A stretch of DNA of 64,000 bases from Laccaria trichodermophora (GCA_018417955.1 JACTVC010000030.1:186001-250000); one strand, 5' to 3'. Numbered from the stretch's first letter, positions 32,693 to 43,802 are shown. Numbers and translations are program-made. Notes: a model not told the origin generated them from the letters alone.

Positions 32693-32873
32693 AGTAACCT
32701 ATTTTTGGGAAGGTGCTGAGGCCTACCCTGTCAAAGCCAAGCCGTAGTGGCCCGAGGCGCCCCAAATGCGGAAGGAAGGGGACCAGAAACCCGTGTAGTG
32801 TGTTGTGCACAACCTATGTGACTAGGATTACAGTCAGTGTTTGCAAGTATATGACAGTACTGCCTGGTCGAAG

Positions 32874-33241
32874 TTAAGCATCCTGATAATGCTCGATAAG
32901 GCCTTGAGTTTCGTAATTTCTCCTCGCCTGAATTTATCGACCGTGTTGTCCATATATCTGATCGATTCTTCCTCGAGTTGAGGATTCTCTCCTCGAGTGA
33001 ACTCATCGAGGTCGTCATCGCTCCCATTATTTCGGGCTGGGACTTGGATTTCTCCTGAGTCATCGTAGAGGTTCTCATCCTGTGCAACAGATTTGGCTTG
33101 GTCTCCAGTTCCAGGTCCATCCTGTCTATTAGGGTTGGTTTGATCTTCATCACTTCGTCCAGTTGGGTTCGATCCCATTGTGCTGGACGATCCATTGTCT
33201 GGCACTGCGGTTGCAAAGAGGCTTGCATGCCCTTCACTCAT
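32874..33241 (-). pseudogene. DIRS gag, N-terminal piece
   Basis: The start MSEGHASLFATAV is at 33241, 40 bp inside repeat U2. An acidic, polar leader runs to FRRGEITKLKALSSIIRMLN, then the KDZ insertion cuts the frame at LNFD (read-through into the KDZ end gives a short false tail). The downstream half of the same gene begins at 16774, with PSKTNRAKDAA. No stop occurs in this piece. Confidence 0.75.
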
Positions 33242-33280
33242 GAGACAGATTGAGGAACGATGAATGCGTAGTATTATTAG

Positions 33281-33627
33281 TGACGAAAAATTTGTATGTT
33301 AACACTGAATAATGGAGTAAGAAATCGAGACAAGAGTCTAGATAAAAACTTGGGGATCTTACCTGGTTGAGGAGTGAGATGTTGAGACGAGAGCCTATCG
33401 GAAAGGGGTGTCTCAAGCTCACTCCTCAACCATGAGGGGTAAGATCTAAAAATAAGTTAGGACCTCAAAGTGCGCATCCAAGCGTGGAACATGTAAGATG
33501 AAAGACAAAAACGAGTGGCGGCTCTGGGTTGTGTGTCGGCGGACACACAACTGTTGTTGTGCGCGTGCAACTAGCCTTTGGTCGGCTTCTATTGGACTTG
33601 AGTAAACACATTGTTTAAACTCGATCA
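33281..33627. repeat. DIRS-like terminal direct repeat U2, right copy
   Basis: This is the 5' end of the minus-strand element and matches 10474-10822. At 33627/33628 it joins CAATTCCCCGTACCC, the 3' half of the tRNA-like sequence seen whole at 10115-10216. Confidence 0.82.
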
Positions 33628-33828
33628 ATTCCCCGTACCCAACATTTTTTGGCACTGAAACAGTACAAATGACTTCAAGACGATCACCACAACTGAAAAG
33701 ACCTCTGAATCACAATCAAAAAAATTAGTGCAGTTTATTCCTAAACCTATACAAAAAGTACAACACACAAACAACAACTAGATCAACATGCTCTGTGGCA
33801 GTGAAGAAACTTGGCAAATAAAAAGAAG
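33628..33828. repeat. Flank repeat U1, right copy
   Basis: It contains the tRNA T-arm remnant, the T6 run and the same 200-bp tail as 10200-10405. Here it lies on the outer side of the right U2, whereas the left U1 lies outside the left U2, so the flanks are direct repeats too. Confidence 0.8.
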
Positions 33829-34128
33829 AAGCAGCAGATTAGAATGGCCTTCAGGGCAAGACAAGACAAGACAAGGACTGTCAAGTGGGAACGACTGACG
33901 AACAGAAATCCAAAGGGGCCATTAGAAAAAGCCGTGCACTACTGTGCATGGCCGTGTATGACATACCATGCAGAGGAGACTACCGTGCTTACCGTGCACA
34001 CTTAGGCATACTATATAGAGACTACCATGCATTAACGTGCATATTATTTGGCAACCGTGTAAGATGTACGACAACCATGCGCAAAAAAATTTGTACGCAT
34101 TGATGATCAATAAGCTAGTTATTGTAGT

Positions 34129-37100
34129 CTACTTTTTCTTAGATTTCAGTGGGCGAGGCTTTGGCTGAGCTTTTGGCGCAGCTACTACCTGTTTGACAGG
34201 GATGTAACGAACATATTTCGGTCCTGTCTAGATAATAAATAGTGTAAGCTTGTTACACAACAAATTGATTTCTTACCTGAATATAAGACTCATCATCCCC
34301 GAATGAGTGATCCTCCTTATTCCATAACCACTGCAGACCAGAATAAGGTTCCCAATTATCTTGATGATGGCCAGCATCCAGACCCCACTGATAATATCCT
34401 GCAATGTCGGCTCAGGCTGAAACCTCAAACATTTCCTCCTCAAGCAGGGATAAACACTCCTTTTCAACGTCGACATCAATTAACCTGGCAGGCTGCACAG
34501 TAACTTGAACCTCCCAAGCGTGTTTGAGAAGTTCATTCGGACCCAGATTTTTCATCTTTGGTTCATGTGTGAGCGAATGGGCAATGTAAAGCGTATGTGC
34601 GTGAGCATGGGGTAAAAGTCCTAGCCAAGTTAACCGCAAGTTTTGATCCTTCAGCGTGATGTGAGTATCAAACCAGTTGGAAATGCGGGCACGTTCGAGT
34701 ACTGAGAGAGAGCCAACATGGGGAATTAAAGTTGTTTGGAGTGGCTTTTTCATGCTCTCGAGCCACAATTTTGCTGGAATGACCACATCCGCCAAGCTGT
34801 CCAGCTCGAACATAGTAAGCTTGGTGAGGATGTCTTTGAAAGGGGAAAGAATGGCATTTATCTCTGATGTGTAGGGAATTCTTGAAGGATCAGCGAGGAT
34901 GTCTTCAGAGTTCTCGATTTCACAGGCGTGTTTCCATTTTCCAAGCTGAGAGATACAATTTAGTGGCACCTTCATCTAAGTGAAGTAAGCTCACCTACCC
35001 AAGTCATACGTCGCGTGGATCGATCAAGCCAGAGGGAATCTACAATATTTGCGACCGCCACCAGTGATATCCCACCAGCCACAACATGGCTGTTTGGAGG
35101 GAACTGAATTCCCCTCCACCACTGCACTGTCCAGTTGGTGTCGATTTTTTGAATGAGACGAACTGGGTACCAAAATTCACCACATTTGACAAGGGCACCA
35201 CGTCCCACTCTGAAAATAAAAAGATATATGCTTAAATATAATTAAAAGTGGTTTCTTGCATACCTCAAACGCTTCTTCAGCGGCAACCTATGTCCAGTCC
35301 GCTCCTCCAATTTTCTGAGGGTATATCAATAAATCATGGGGCAAATGCAAAAAAATGTTAGACTTACTTTCGTTCTGACTCTTGTTGTTTACTGGGGAGT
35401 ATAAACGTAGGGTCACAGAAATCACAGATAAAGATGTCCTTTTCACCAAGATTGCTTGCTCGCCCATTGCGTTGACAAGCGATGTGTGACCAACTTTTGC
35501 ATTGATCACATTCGATGGCTTTGCCAAATTGCTCCGGCCTATAAAGTAGGTTCCCATCCCCAGACAGTCCACACCGACAATCAAGAGCAAATAGTGAATC
35601 AGGGAGAGAGGATTCAGATCGTGGACTGGTGTCAGTGTCTGACCCTTCAGATTCAGGCCCTAGTGAACTATCAATTTCTAGGTTGGAGATGTTGGAGGAA
35701 GGAGGCCGTGTTAAGTATTCAATTGTTGTTGATTTGAACGGATTAAATAGCCATGTGCGCTGTTTTGCTTGCATCACAAAGTAGTCACCAGAGCTATAGT
35801 TCATTGAGCATTGCTGGTCAAGATTTCCACTTGAAAACGTGATTCCAAGTTTATCTGAGAGAGACTTCTTTCACATCTGAAAGAATATGTCCTGAGCATC
35901 CAAACCACCACGAAGCAGGTAGAAAACTTGGTAGATCGTGGATGGACTCGGAAGGTTAAGGTTTTCCCCAGACATATGAGAAGAAAATGTCGCATCGAGT
36001 TCTTGAATAGGAATCCCATTATTTTTCATATCATCGTAGGAATAGATGTCTTTCTGGTCGTGTGAGGCATATCTTGCAGTAAAATGAGTTCTCGTCCTGT
36101 TCGTCAAGGCAAGACCAACGAGGTCATAGACAAGTTCAACTGATGTATCAGAGGAACTGGAATCGAGATCAAGAAATGGAGGAAAGTCCCAGTCAAGTGC
36201 GTCCATGCCTTGCTCATTCCCTATGTCGAAGGTCAAAAGCAATGGCATAGAAAGGACCAAGTTGCGCATGTCATGGCGTTGACCTGGACAAAGGGGAAGA
36301 TTGTCCTTGGTACGCCAGCAAGCGCTAGCCATGGTTGGTTCCTGCTCAATGGAAAGGAGGTTTTTAAAATAGTCTGCAAAGCGTCCACCAAATGTTGCAT
36401 GGTTGGATGTACTGAGTTGATGCATTCGTCGCTGAATAGGATGTTGATAGATTTCAATATGGGGCCCACCAATATTCTTGGAGCCTGAACATTGGTGTAA
36501 TTCGACGAAGTGGACTTCAAATGCAGAAAGTGCACGATGAGACTTTGAAACATCCTCGAAGCAAAGCAATTCAGCAAACCAGCTCTATTAATTTTGTCAT
36601 GAGTGAAAATCTGAAAATATGGTGAAATGGAACTGACAAAAAGCGATTCGAACTGAGTGACGCTTGCGATAGCTCTTTTTTTCTTCAATAAGCTGTGAAT
36701 GGCGTCCCTCTGGTCTCCAAGGGTTTTTGAAGTTATGCCCTGAGGATCCATGTCATGGCGCACCTGCAAGCTATCGAGCACTTTCTTCACTCCTGATGTT
36801 TTGGGAAAGCCTTTGAGAATGCGCGCAAAGTCGTCTGGATACTTTGTGAGAGCCACATAAAGAAGCTGTAGTGATGTATCGAGCCAGCATGAGTTACGGT
36901 CCCAGGGGTATGCAGGAACAATGTTAGAAGGCTCCTTTGAGGCAAGTGGTGCTGTTTGCGAAAGAGAAATTGTCTGAGATTGCCCAAGAGGTGAAACGTG
37001 AGATGTTTGTGACAGGTGAGCTGTCTGAGACGGTTTTAATTCTAATAATGTAGACTTCGAGGGCTGAGGCTTCTTGGAAGGCAAGGATGGTTTCTGTGGC

Positions 37101-39419
37101 TTGGATTTTGGTGCAGTCTTCAATAGTTCCTTAATTGTATCAGGCGGTCTTCCATCATTCTTCTTTTGGCGCTTCCCTTCTCCACGCTTACCAGCGCGTG
37201 TTGGCTTGGTTCGTCCAATTTTTGCAGCAATGACTTTCCATGGCTCAGCCTCTCCATAATGAATCAATGTTCCCTCTTTGCAAATTAAGTCCCATATTAT
37301 TGAAAGTAAAAAAAGTAAAATAACGCTCACCTGATGTGGCAACGTGAAGCCGCTCATAGTAAACAGCAACAGCATATAAACCATGCATTCCTTCCAAAAA
37401 TTCATGATGGCGACCACATGCACTATAAAGCTTCCAGTGCATCGACTCTTCAGCATTGTTGTCCATGGGGAGGGATTCCCAGAGCTCAATGTCCATCTTT
37501 CTCTCGGACTCAAACAGCATAGACGCAACACTTGGGCGCATCCACCACTCCACCCAGGAGCGAATCTTTGGGAAATCCTGAACAAGACGTTCAGCATGCG
37601 CAATAAAATCTTCAGAGCTTGGAGCATCAAGGAGAGCATGGGCACGAGCAACAAACTCATCACCCTTGTCATGTGAAACAATCGCCGTGATCCGACCAAC
37701 TCGAGTAATTTGGCCACGGAAGTGCTCACGGCAGCCTTTTAGCAAGCGCTCTGCTGCCACCTGAAGCTCTTGCCGTGTGCGTTTGTTCTCAGGATGAAGG
37801 TCCCAAAACATCATGAACCCTCCAATGAACCCCCCACGCTCAGCTTGGCTAAAGTCCATGACCTAAAACAGCAAGAATTTAGCGTGTTGCAGAAATAATA
37901 AATAAAAAGGCATCTACACCAGCGAAATGTTCATCAGTTAAAGTTACCCCATGTGAATTGGCTTCATGACCTATACTTTGGAAGACTGCGAAAAAGTGGT
38001 AGGTAAAATGTGCTTCGCTGGCGCCATTCATGTAGGAGAGAAGACCCGGAACCCAACAGAGAAGACCCGGAGAGTATGTTGATGAAACCACAAGAAGCAA
38101 GTTGTGTTCCCTCCAGTAACCATATGCTCCATCATTGACCGTTCCATTTACGGCACTCTCCTGCCTATTGTTTTTGACAAGTTGTGACTGCATAAAATTT
38201 GTTTGGCATGAGATGACTGTGACCTCCCCAATCGTCGAATGGATGACAAAATTTGGGTGTTCTGTTTCAAACTTCACAAAAGCAGCGATTAACCCATCCG
38301 CGCTGAGGATGTTCCCTCTTTTGATTTTTTGGCGCTCCTTGCTCACACGCTGAGCATTCACAAGGACACCAGATATATCCGCAACTGATTCTCCAGGTCC
38401 ATGGATGCCGGGAAGCCCAACAATTAACTGGAGAGGTCCAGAGCTCGGATGAGATTTGACAATCTCTTCAAATCGGAGTTGTTCATGTGGAAGAAGATGA
38501 AGTATGTGAGTTGGTCGACGATGCGTATGAAACCCGCTGTTGGAAAAGTGGACTCCATCTGACCATGTGTGTAGGACCGAAACAACGCTACAGGTCTTAT
38601 GTTTTAGGGTGGTACCACACTTGCAAGCATTTTGAAGCTGCTTGTCAGTTCTCTTGGTGTGTGGGCGAATAACAATCCTGCAAAGTGGATCATCGCATTC
38701 AATGACACCAAGGCAAAGACGAGTTGACCTTTTTCCAGCCTCCCAAGTCAGAGCATCCTTTTTCCCCTTGTGGTCACCTCCATTCGCTGTCATTGCCCAG
38801 TGTACTTGTAATTTCCCCCGATCTTCAAACTCCCTTTCTGTAAAATCCCGCTCAAAATTCCCATCAGGCCAGCCATCCCAATCATGTGTCACCGAAGTAG
38901 CAGGATCAGCTGTCTTCTTTGTTATGATGTTCACTGGTGGTGACAGATCTGATGTGATTGGGACAAAGCTTCCGTTGGGGGTACGCCGATAGAGTGTTTC
39001 TAAGCCTTCTACAGATGACAGCTGAATATGTTTTGCATTCTCCTGATTCAGAGGTTTCAAGTCTGATTTACTTCCAGGTCTATCCAAAAATCTTCACAAG
39101 GAAGTGTGGCATGGGCTTACCGATCTGTTTGTCCTGCATACGACGCTCAATGTATCGTGATATGCGACCTGACACCAAAAGGAATTTATTATGGGTTTGA
39201 ATAGTCAATAACTTGCTATTACTTACCATCTTGGCCATACACTGGTATCAAGTCGTCCATGCTGATCTGAGCCAAAGGTAAACCAGCATTTCGTGAATCA
39301 ATGTCCACTATTTTTGACTCTGGAGGTGCACTGAAGTAGCGATAGATGTATTTCAAGAAGTCCTGTATTTCACTTTAGTCATATGGCGTATCATATGTCA
39401 GAAAAGCAGCTCCTACCAT
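34129..39419 (-). CDS. Giant MULE-type transposase: GCM/WRKY-like finger, MULE core, UCH-like peptidase, PHD-like finger
   Basis: The protein probably moves the surrounding element. The likely start is at 39419, with a tiny first exon, then DFLKYIYRYFSAPPES. In order: a GCM/WRKY-like zinc finger (RLCLGVIECDDPLCRIVIRP...CKCGTTLKHKTC, about 38700-38600); a MULE-type core (SQLVKNNR, NGTVNDGAYGYWREHNLLL, YMNGASEAHFTYHFFAVF, WWMRPSVASMLFESERKMD, about 38500-37350); GEAEPWKVIAAKIGRTKPTR; a UCH-like peptidase with Cys box NSCWLDTSLQLL (about 36890) and His box THFTARY...YSYDDM (about 36080-36030); a PHD-like finger CRCGLSGDGN...CDQCKSWSHIACQ...FICDFC (about 35570-35410); and a basic C-terminus RPLKSKKK at 34129. 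A frame change near 36560, between GLLN and CFEDVSKS, needs an unseen intron or is a lesion. Confidence 0.72.
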
Positions 39420-39930
39420 GTTTAATGCCAGCTATCTGGTGGAAGGAATAAGGTAAGAAGTGGAAAAAAAAATGTGTCTTAGTCATGCACCGATCGCATT
39501 GATACCATGATCGCTCCAGGACGGAACCAAATTTCAGATAACAACCAGAGTGGCTGCCATGTGGAAACATACCCCAGCCGTGCAGAATCTTTACCTACAG
39601 TGCACAGACGTGCATTGCCGTGCATTAACGTGCATAGACGTGCAAGTACCGTGCACTACCGTGCAAGTACCGTGTGAGTGCTGTGCATTAACGTGCAATC
39701 TTGCTCAGTACCGTGCATTACCGTGGAGTACCGTGCATTACTGTGAAGTACCGTGCAGTGCATGGTGCAAGTGTCATGGCAGGCTGAGCTCACGTAGATC
39801 TCTGTTGTGTCAAAATTAGACATGCTCATGATGCTGGACGCGTATGAGATGTGCACGTGCGATCACTCTTGTGACCATTCACGTGGTACAACCAGTGCTC
39901 TGGGCTACTTTTCATTGCATGACATCATTT

Positions 39931-40003
39931 TCCCACCTTCGAGGACCAAAATCCGGTCCATTCGGAGACCGAATGGACCGGATTTTGGTCCTCGAAGGTG
40001 GGA
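39931..40003. repeat. Perfect 35-bp-arm hairpin
   Basis: TCCCACCTTCGAGGACC... is mirrored exactly around the loop AGA at 39966-39968. All 35 pairs match. It lies between two clusters of CCGTGCA motifs in the right subterminal region of the MULE-like element. Confidence 0.92.
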
Positions 40004-40136
40004 ACTAAATCATGTGATGGCTGGCAACCTTGGTAACAACTGAGACAATATGACGCAACAGCGTCAAAAGTTCCCCAGAATATGGCAAAGAAAACACCTC
40101 TGTACGTCATAGAATTTATTCTGAGTTGAGATCAGC

Positions 40137-40222
40137 GTGCGTCATTCCCACATGGCGTCAATCAAACGTCGACTGGTCTGAAGCAGTCGACGTTTGATTG
40201 ACGCCATGTGGGAATGACGCAC
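40137..40222. repeat. Perfect 39-bp-arm hairpin
   Basis: GTGCGTCATTCCCACATGGC... is mirrored exactly around the 8-nt loop GTCTGAAG (40176-40183). The inner part CAATCAAACGTCGAC resembles the arm AAATCAAACGTCGGC of the hairpin in element N1 (14387-14420). Confidence 0.92.
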
Positions 40223-40589
40223 TTCGATCAAATTTTATCCTACACATCTCCGCATGCGCTGGAAACGAGAAGGTGCATACACACCTCCACGCGCACATAC
40301 TTGCATGGGATCCATGTGCATTGCACCATCGGATGCAGTGCACAGATGTATTTATTTTAATCTTGATTGATTGGCGTCAATCGCGGTTATATATCTACCT
40401 CACAAGCCTTGTGAAACAGAGTGTAACCGTGCAGCTTCCTGGTTCAAAAGGTGTCTACCGTGCAACAAAGAAAAATATTGTACAACTGCCGTGCAAACCA
40501 TGCGCCTACCGTGAAATTATGCACGGTTGCACACGGCAGTCGCACGGTCATGCACGGTAGTGCACGGTATTTTTCCTGTGCCCAATCCA

Positions 40590-40950
40590 AAGCAGCGGGT
40601 GACCATGCTTCAACACGACAGGTGGGATTTCGTCAAGCAAAAATGCCCGACGAAAGACGGTGAAGTCCAGAGCAGTGAGCGACCGTGCTTCAGGACGCAA
40701 GAGGGGACAAGAAAAGATTGGTTTAAGTGAAAAGATCCGACACATGCGATGGTGAAACCAACAGCAGCGGATGGACATGTACATCGGAGGTCAAAGGTTT
40801 CGTCAAGCGACAACACCTGACGAATGACAGTAATGCCCACAGCAGCAAGTGACTGCGCGTCAGGACTTAAGATGGTATAACAAAAAAAGGTTCGTCAAGC
40901 GAAGATGCTTGACAATGAAGCCCACGGCAGCGAATTGGAACGCACTTCAA
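40590..40950. repeat. Diverged tandem repeat, about 80-bp period
   Basis: CAGCAGCGG-like motifs recur at about 40602, 40669, 40759, 40839 and 40921. They alternate with GCTTCAGGAC-like and TTTCGTCAAGCGAAAATGC..GACGAA-like segments. The units are strongly diverged. Similar fragments lie near 4433 and 47960 upstream of the histidine kinase copies. Confidence 0.55.
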
Positions 40951-41106
40951 GACTTCACACGAATCACCTTTCCGAAACATTCCAAACCCTCAGCGGTCTG
41001 CGGGTTGTCGGAGGCCGCGACCAAATCCGCACCTAGTACAAAAAACAGAATGAGCCTCCCAAAAGAAATACATCAGATACGTGCCGTTTCGCTTTCAAGT
41101 TCAAGT

Positions 41107-41622
41107 TCAAGCTGTGACCCTATGACTCCGATTCGAGTTCTGTCTCTGGCTCTGATCCAAGTTTTGCCTCCGAGCCGAGTTCAAGTTCAACTTGCGATCC
41201 CGACGTAGGCGCCTGAGCAGCCTGGACTTTCCTACCTGCCTGATTACCGCGTTTCTTGGTTCTTCGCCTTCTTTTTTTTCGTCGGGAACTGGAGGCCTGG
41301 TCGGAATCGGAGGGCGTGCTGTCGTGATTGGGCCGGATGAAGGGTGAGTTGTTGAGGTGGAATTGGGTGGAGCGCAGGCCGTCAAGCAGCCGTCAAGGGT
41401 CGCAGAACGTGGGGTGATGGGTGCAGAGGGCGCCTTGTGGATGGATGCGAAGGGCGGGTTGTCCATGGGATGGAAGGGAGGTTGCCCAGTGGACAAAAGA
41501 AAAGTCTTTCGATTGTGCGGAGGGTTGCAGACAATGCAACTTGTTGAGGGACGTGGGTGGAGGGTTGTTATCGGCACGGAAAGCTGAGGCAGCTTGGGGA
41601 TATGTAGCTGTTTCTGCTGCAA
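41107..41622 (-). other. Unrecognised proline-rich open frame
   Basis: A 171-codon open frame is rich in P, S and T (PSAPITPRSATLDG) and turns basic at the end (GKSRLLRRLRRDRK). No domain is recognised and no intron structure is evident. It lies between the MULE-like element and the third histidine kinase remnant. It may be a chance frame or part of a decayed gene. Confidence 0.25.
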
Positions 41623-42169
41623 ACCGAAGAGGTCGGGTCTGAGGAGCTATGTTGTGTGGACGTGGTAGCTACATTCCCAGTGAATGGGAATCCCCGAGGG
41701 ACAGGCATCCGAAGGGTTGGACTCTTTGTCGAATCTGACGTTCCTTGTGATGTCTTCTGTCGTTGAGAGAGTGTGTTATGTTGCGGGAGGAGCGAGCGGG
41801 ATCGTGCTAGATTTCATCGAGAGTGCCGACGGACTGACCGGATACGGAGACTAGGCATTACGCATGACATCCTGCGCGACGTTCGTTTTCTGAGAGACAA
41901 AACCTCCAGCATTTCGATCGCTGGTGTGTTTTACGACCATATGGGGCAGATGGCGAAGGCGTTGCGTATTAGGAGGAGCGACCGCCAACGAGCTTGATTT
42001 TCCCGAACTTTGGGAGGGAGTTAGATTTGAGTGTGAGGACTGGGAATGACTCGTGGCCGGAGTCGCAACGTTAGAGTGCGCGACACGCAGGTTGTGACTC
42101 CAGCAGGAAGCCTGAGATGGGCGTACGGGTGCTTGGACTAGGCCCGAAAGGCACGTGGGGAGAAGGAGG

Positions 42170-42757
42170 GGTAGATGGGTTATAAGCGGATCGGAGACGG
42201 CCTTGCCGCATGCCAGGCTGTTGGTGGGGTTGAGGTTGAAATGGAGAAGGTGGCAAGACGATGGGAGATGGGAGAAGCGGCATTCATGGATCAGTAGGCC
42301 TGAGGAAAGGCCTTTGAGGGCCCGATGGAGGAGCAAATACCGTCGTGCGAGAGGATCATTCCGTTTGCTGGTGCAGCAGTTGATACGCTCTGCGACCCGC
42401 GGGTGGGGTATGGTCTGCTCTGTGGTGAATAGACTGCAGCCATAGAGTCCACTAGCTCATTCAAGGGCTTCCACCCAAAATCAGCCTTCCCTTGGGTTAT
42501 CGCAAAAACAATACGCACCACTGTCTTCATCATCTCCATCTCATTCTCCCGTCACCTTCCCATTCTTACTACTTAATCGATACAACGGCAGCCTCATCCT
42601 CTTTGCGACTACACCCAAACTTTTCAGGTTCATCTTAGTCTGCCAGTCAGCGGGCCTATCGTACTGCGGGATAGGCGCATCTGAGAAAGGACCGCGTCCG
42701 TAGATGGAAAGGAGGGTGACAACGTGTGATAGAAAGGGGTCCGCGAGTCGTCGCCAT
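42170..42757 (-). pseudogene. Third, degraded histidine kinase N-terminus, copy C
   Basis: The start ATG at 42757 is followed, in shifting frames, by SHVVTLLSIYGRGPF, APIPQYDRPADWQTKMNLKS, LGVVAKRM, ANGMILSHDGICSSIGPSKA and CGKAVSDPLI. These match the first exons of copies A and B. Downstream of 42170 the similarity is lost, and no HAMP repeat is seen. Together with 42880-43250, which matches the spacer of copies A and B, it forms a third unit in tandem with copy B but without an NB-ARC gene. Confidence 0.68.
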
Positions 42758-43204
42758 GGATGTTGTTCACTGAGATGGTGGTGGGAGCAGAAGTAGAGCA
42801 AGTATGCGCGTGTCGCCTCGTATTCGATTTCTCACCCTTGATTGGACTTGGATAACACTCATTCTTGAACGTATTCAGAAACCCCTGAGGATAAATAGAT
42901 CCTGACCAAACATAACTTCAACGAAAGTTGCCTGGATCCCGCGTCCAAGCAGCTCGTACCATCCCGGGCCACACTCGACTCTTCAGAGACAGAGGCTCGA
43001 GCGGCCGGGTTTTTCATATGCTCTCTGGCTGGCCTGCTTTCTTGGAACACTGCGTCACAGGAGAAGCCATCATAGAGGTAAAATTGTAATTTAGATATAA
43101 CGACAGTTTAACTTTAAATACGTTGCAACGAATGCGCGACGTAGCTGCAGTAAGACCTCCTTGTAGGCGAAACCATCGTCAGCACAATAGGATCGATCCA
43201 CAAC

Positions 43205-43256
43205 GACGTCGCCACCGCCGAGTCGTCTAAAAGGCGCTGGTGCGACTAAGTTGGTT
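43205..43256 (+). other. tRNA-Ser-like 5' half, copy C
   Basis: CGCCGAGTCGTCTAAAAGGCGCTGGTGCGACTAAG matches the fragments at 5160 and 48921. No 3' half follows. Its place marks the end of the third duplicated unit, about 250 bp before copy B begins. Confidence 0.45.
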
Positions 43257-43802
43257 GGGCTTCACAACTTTTGGCAAGGAATGTATGACCGGATACGAAG
43301 ACTGGACATGCTGGGAGGCAGGAAGCATGACATCCTTCGCAACGTCGTTTTCTGAAAGGCATAAATTCGAGCATCTGGATCGATTGTAACCTACCAGCGT
43401 GAAACTGGCGTAGGCTTGCCCACACCGCCATCCATCGCTTCCCGAGTCGTTCTGGCCCAATTGTCGTCCCATACAGGACCCTTTCAGCTTTCTAAATTTC
43501 CACTATCGTGACATATCCCGTCGCCGGCCTAGTATCGCCCATCAGTATGAAACTCAAAAGATAACACATGGCACATGACACGGTTACCCACCACCCCCAT
43601 TCATTTTCAAATCCGAACCATCCCTATCCATCTTCATCTTTGTGGTCTTCGCAAGAACTGTGCTCTCGGTCGTCCACATCCTCATCGGCAAGACAGCCAA
43701 AGTGGAGGATTGTCTCGATTTGGCAGGCAGCTGGACCGTGGTGTCTTGGCCTAGATTAGGCGCCTAGTTGGTAGAGGGACAGGACAGTGCGTGCGGTAGG
43801 GG

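Larger units (their letters stand above)
16783..32865. mobile_element. 16.1-kb cargo-bearing KDZ transposon inserted in DIRS gag
   Basis: Both borders carry GGTCGAAG (16775-16782 and 32866-32873), an 8-bp target duplication. Taking out the block and one copy joins gag in frame as LNFD-PSKT. The ends are diverged inverted repeats. Read inwards, both sides give GCAA..ACACT, then a TAATC/ATTAGAGTCAC-like stretch, then TTGTGCACAA within about 65 nt. The element carries a KDZ transposase, a small divergent gene, a TET/JBP-like dioxygenase and three further genes. I recall an 8-bp target for the related Zisupton elements. I infer one unit from the borders; a stack of separate insertions cannot be fully excluded. 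Confidence 0.72.
10474..33627 (-). mobile_element. DIRS-order tyrosine-recombinase retrotransposon, interrupted twice
   Basis: Transcribed on the minus strand from about 33600, the element has gag (split into three pieces), an RT-RNase H frame and an overlapping tyrosine recombinase, bracketed by direct repeats U2. Removing the nested KDZ element and the 1.69-kb element leaves about 5.4 kb, a normal size for this order. The right end joins the 3' half of a tRNA T-arm exactly at the start of U2 (33627/33628), pointing to integration or recombination in a tRNA T loop. The 344-bp stretch 10823-11166 between the recombinase stop and U2 is AT-rich and non-coding. The RT and recombinase frames are open, but gag has stops. 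Confidence 0.8.
33926..40574. mobile_element. MULE-like transposon, 6.65 kb
   Basis: The left end reads AAAAAGCCGTGCACTAC; the right end read inwards gives AAAAATACCGTGCACTAC, then GTGCATG and CCGTG on both sides. That makes about 31 bp of inverted repeat with a one-base gap and a few mismatches. Many TACCGTGCA motifs crowd 33931-34085, 39580-39770 and 40425-40566. The single large gene inside is of MULE type. No 8-11-bp target duplication could be found, so the exact borders or later rearrangement remain open. Confidence 0.7.
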
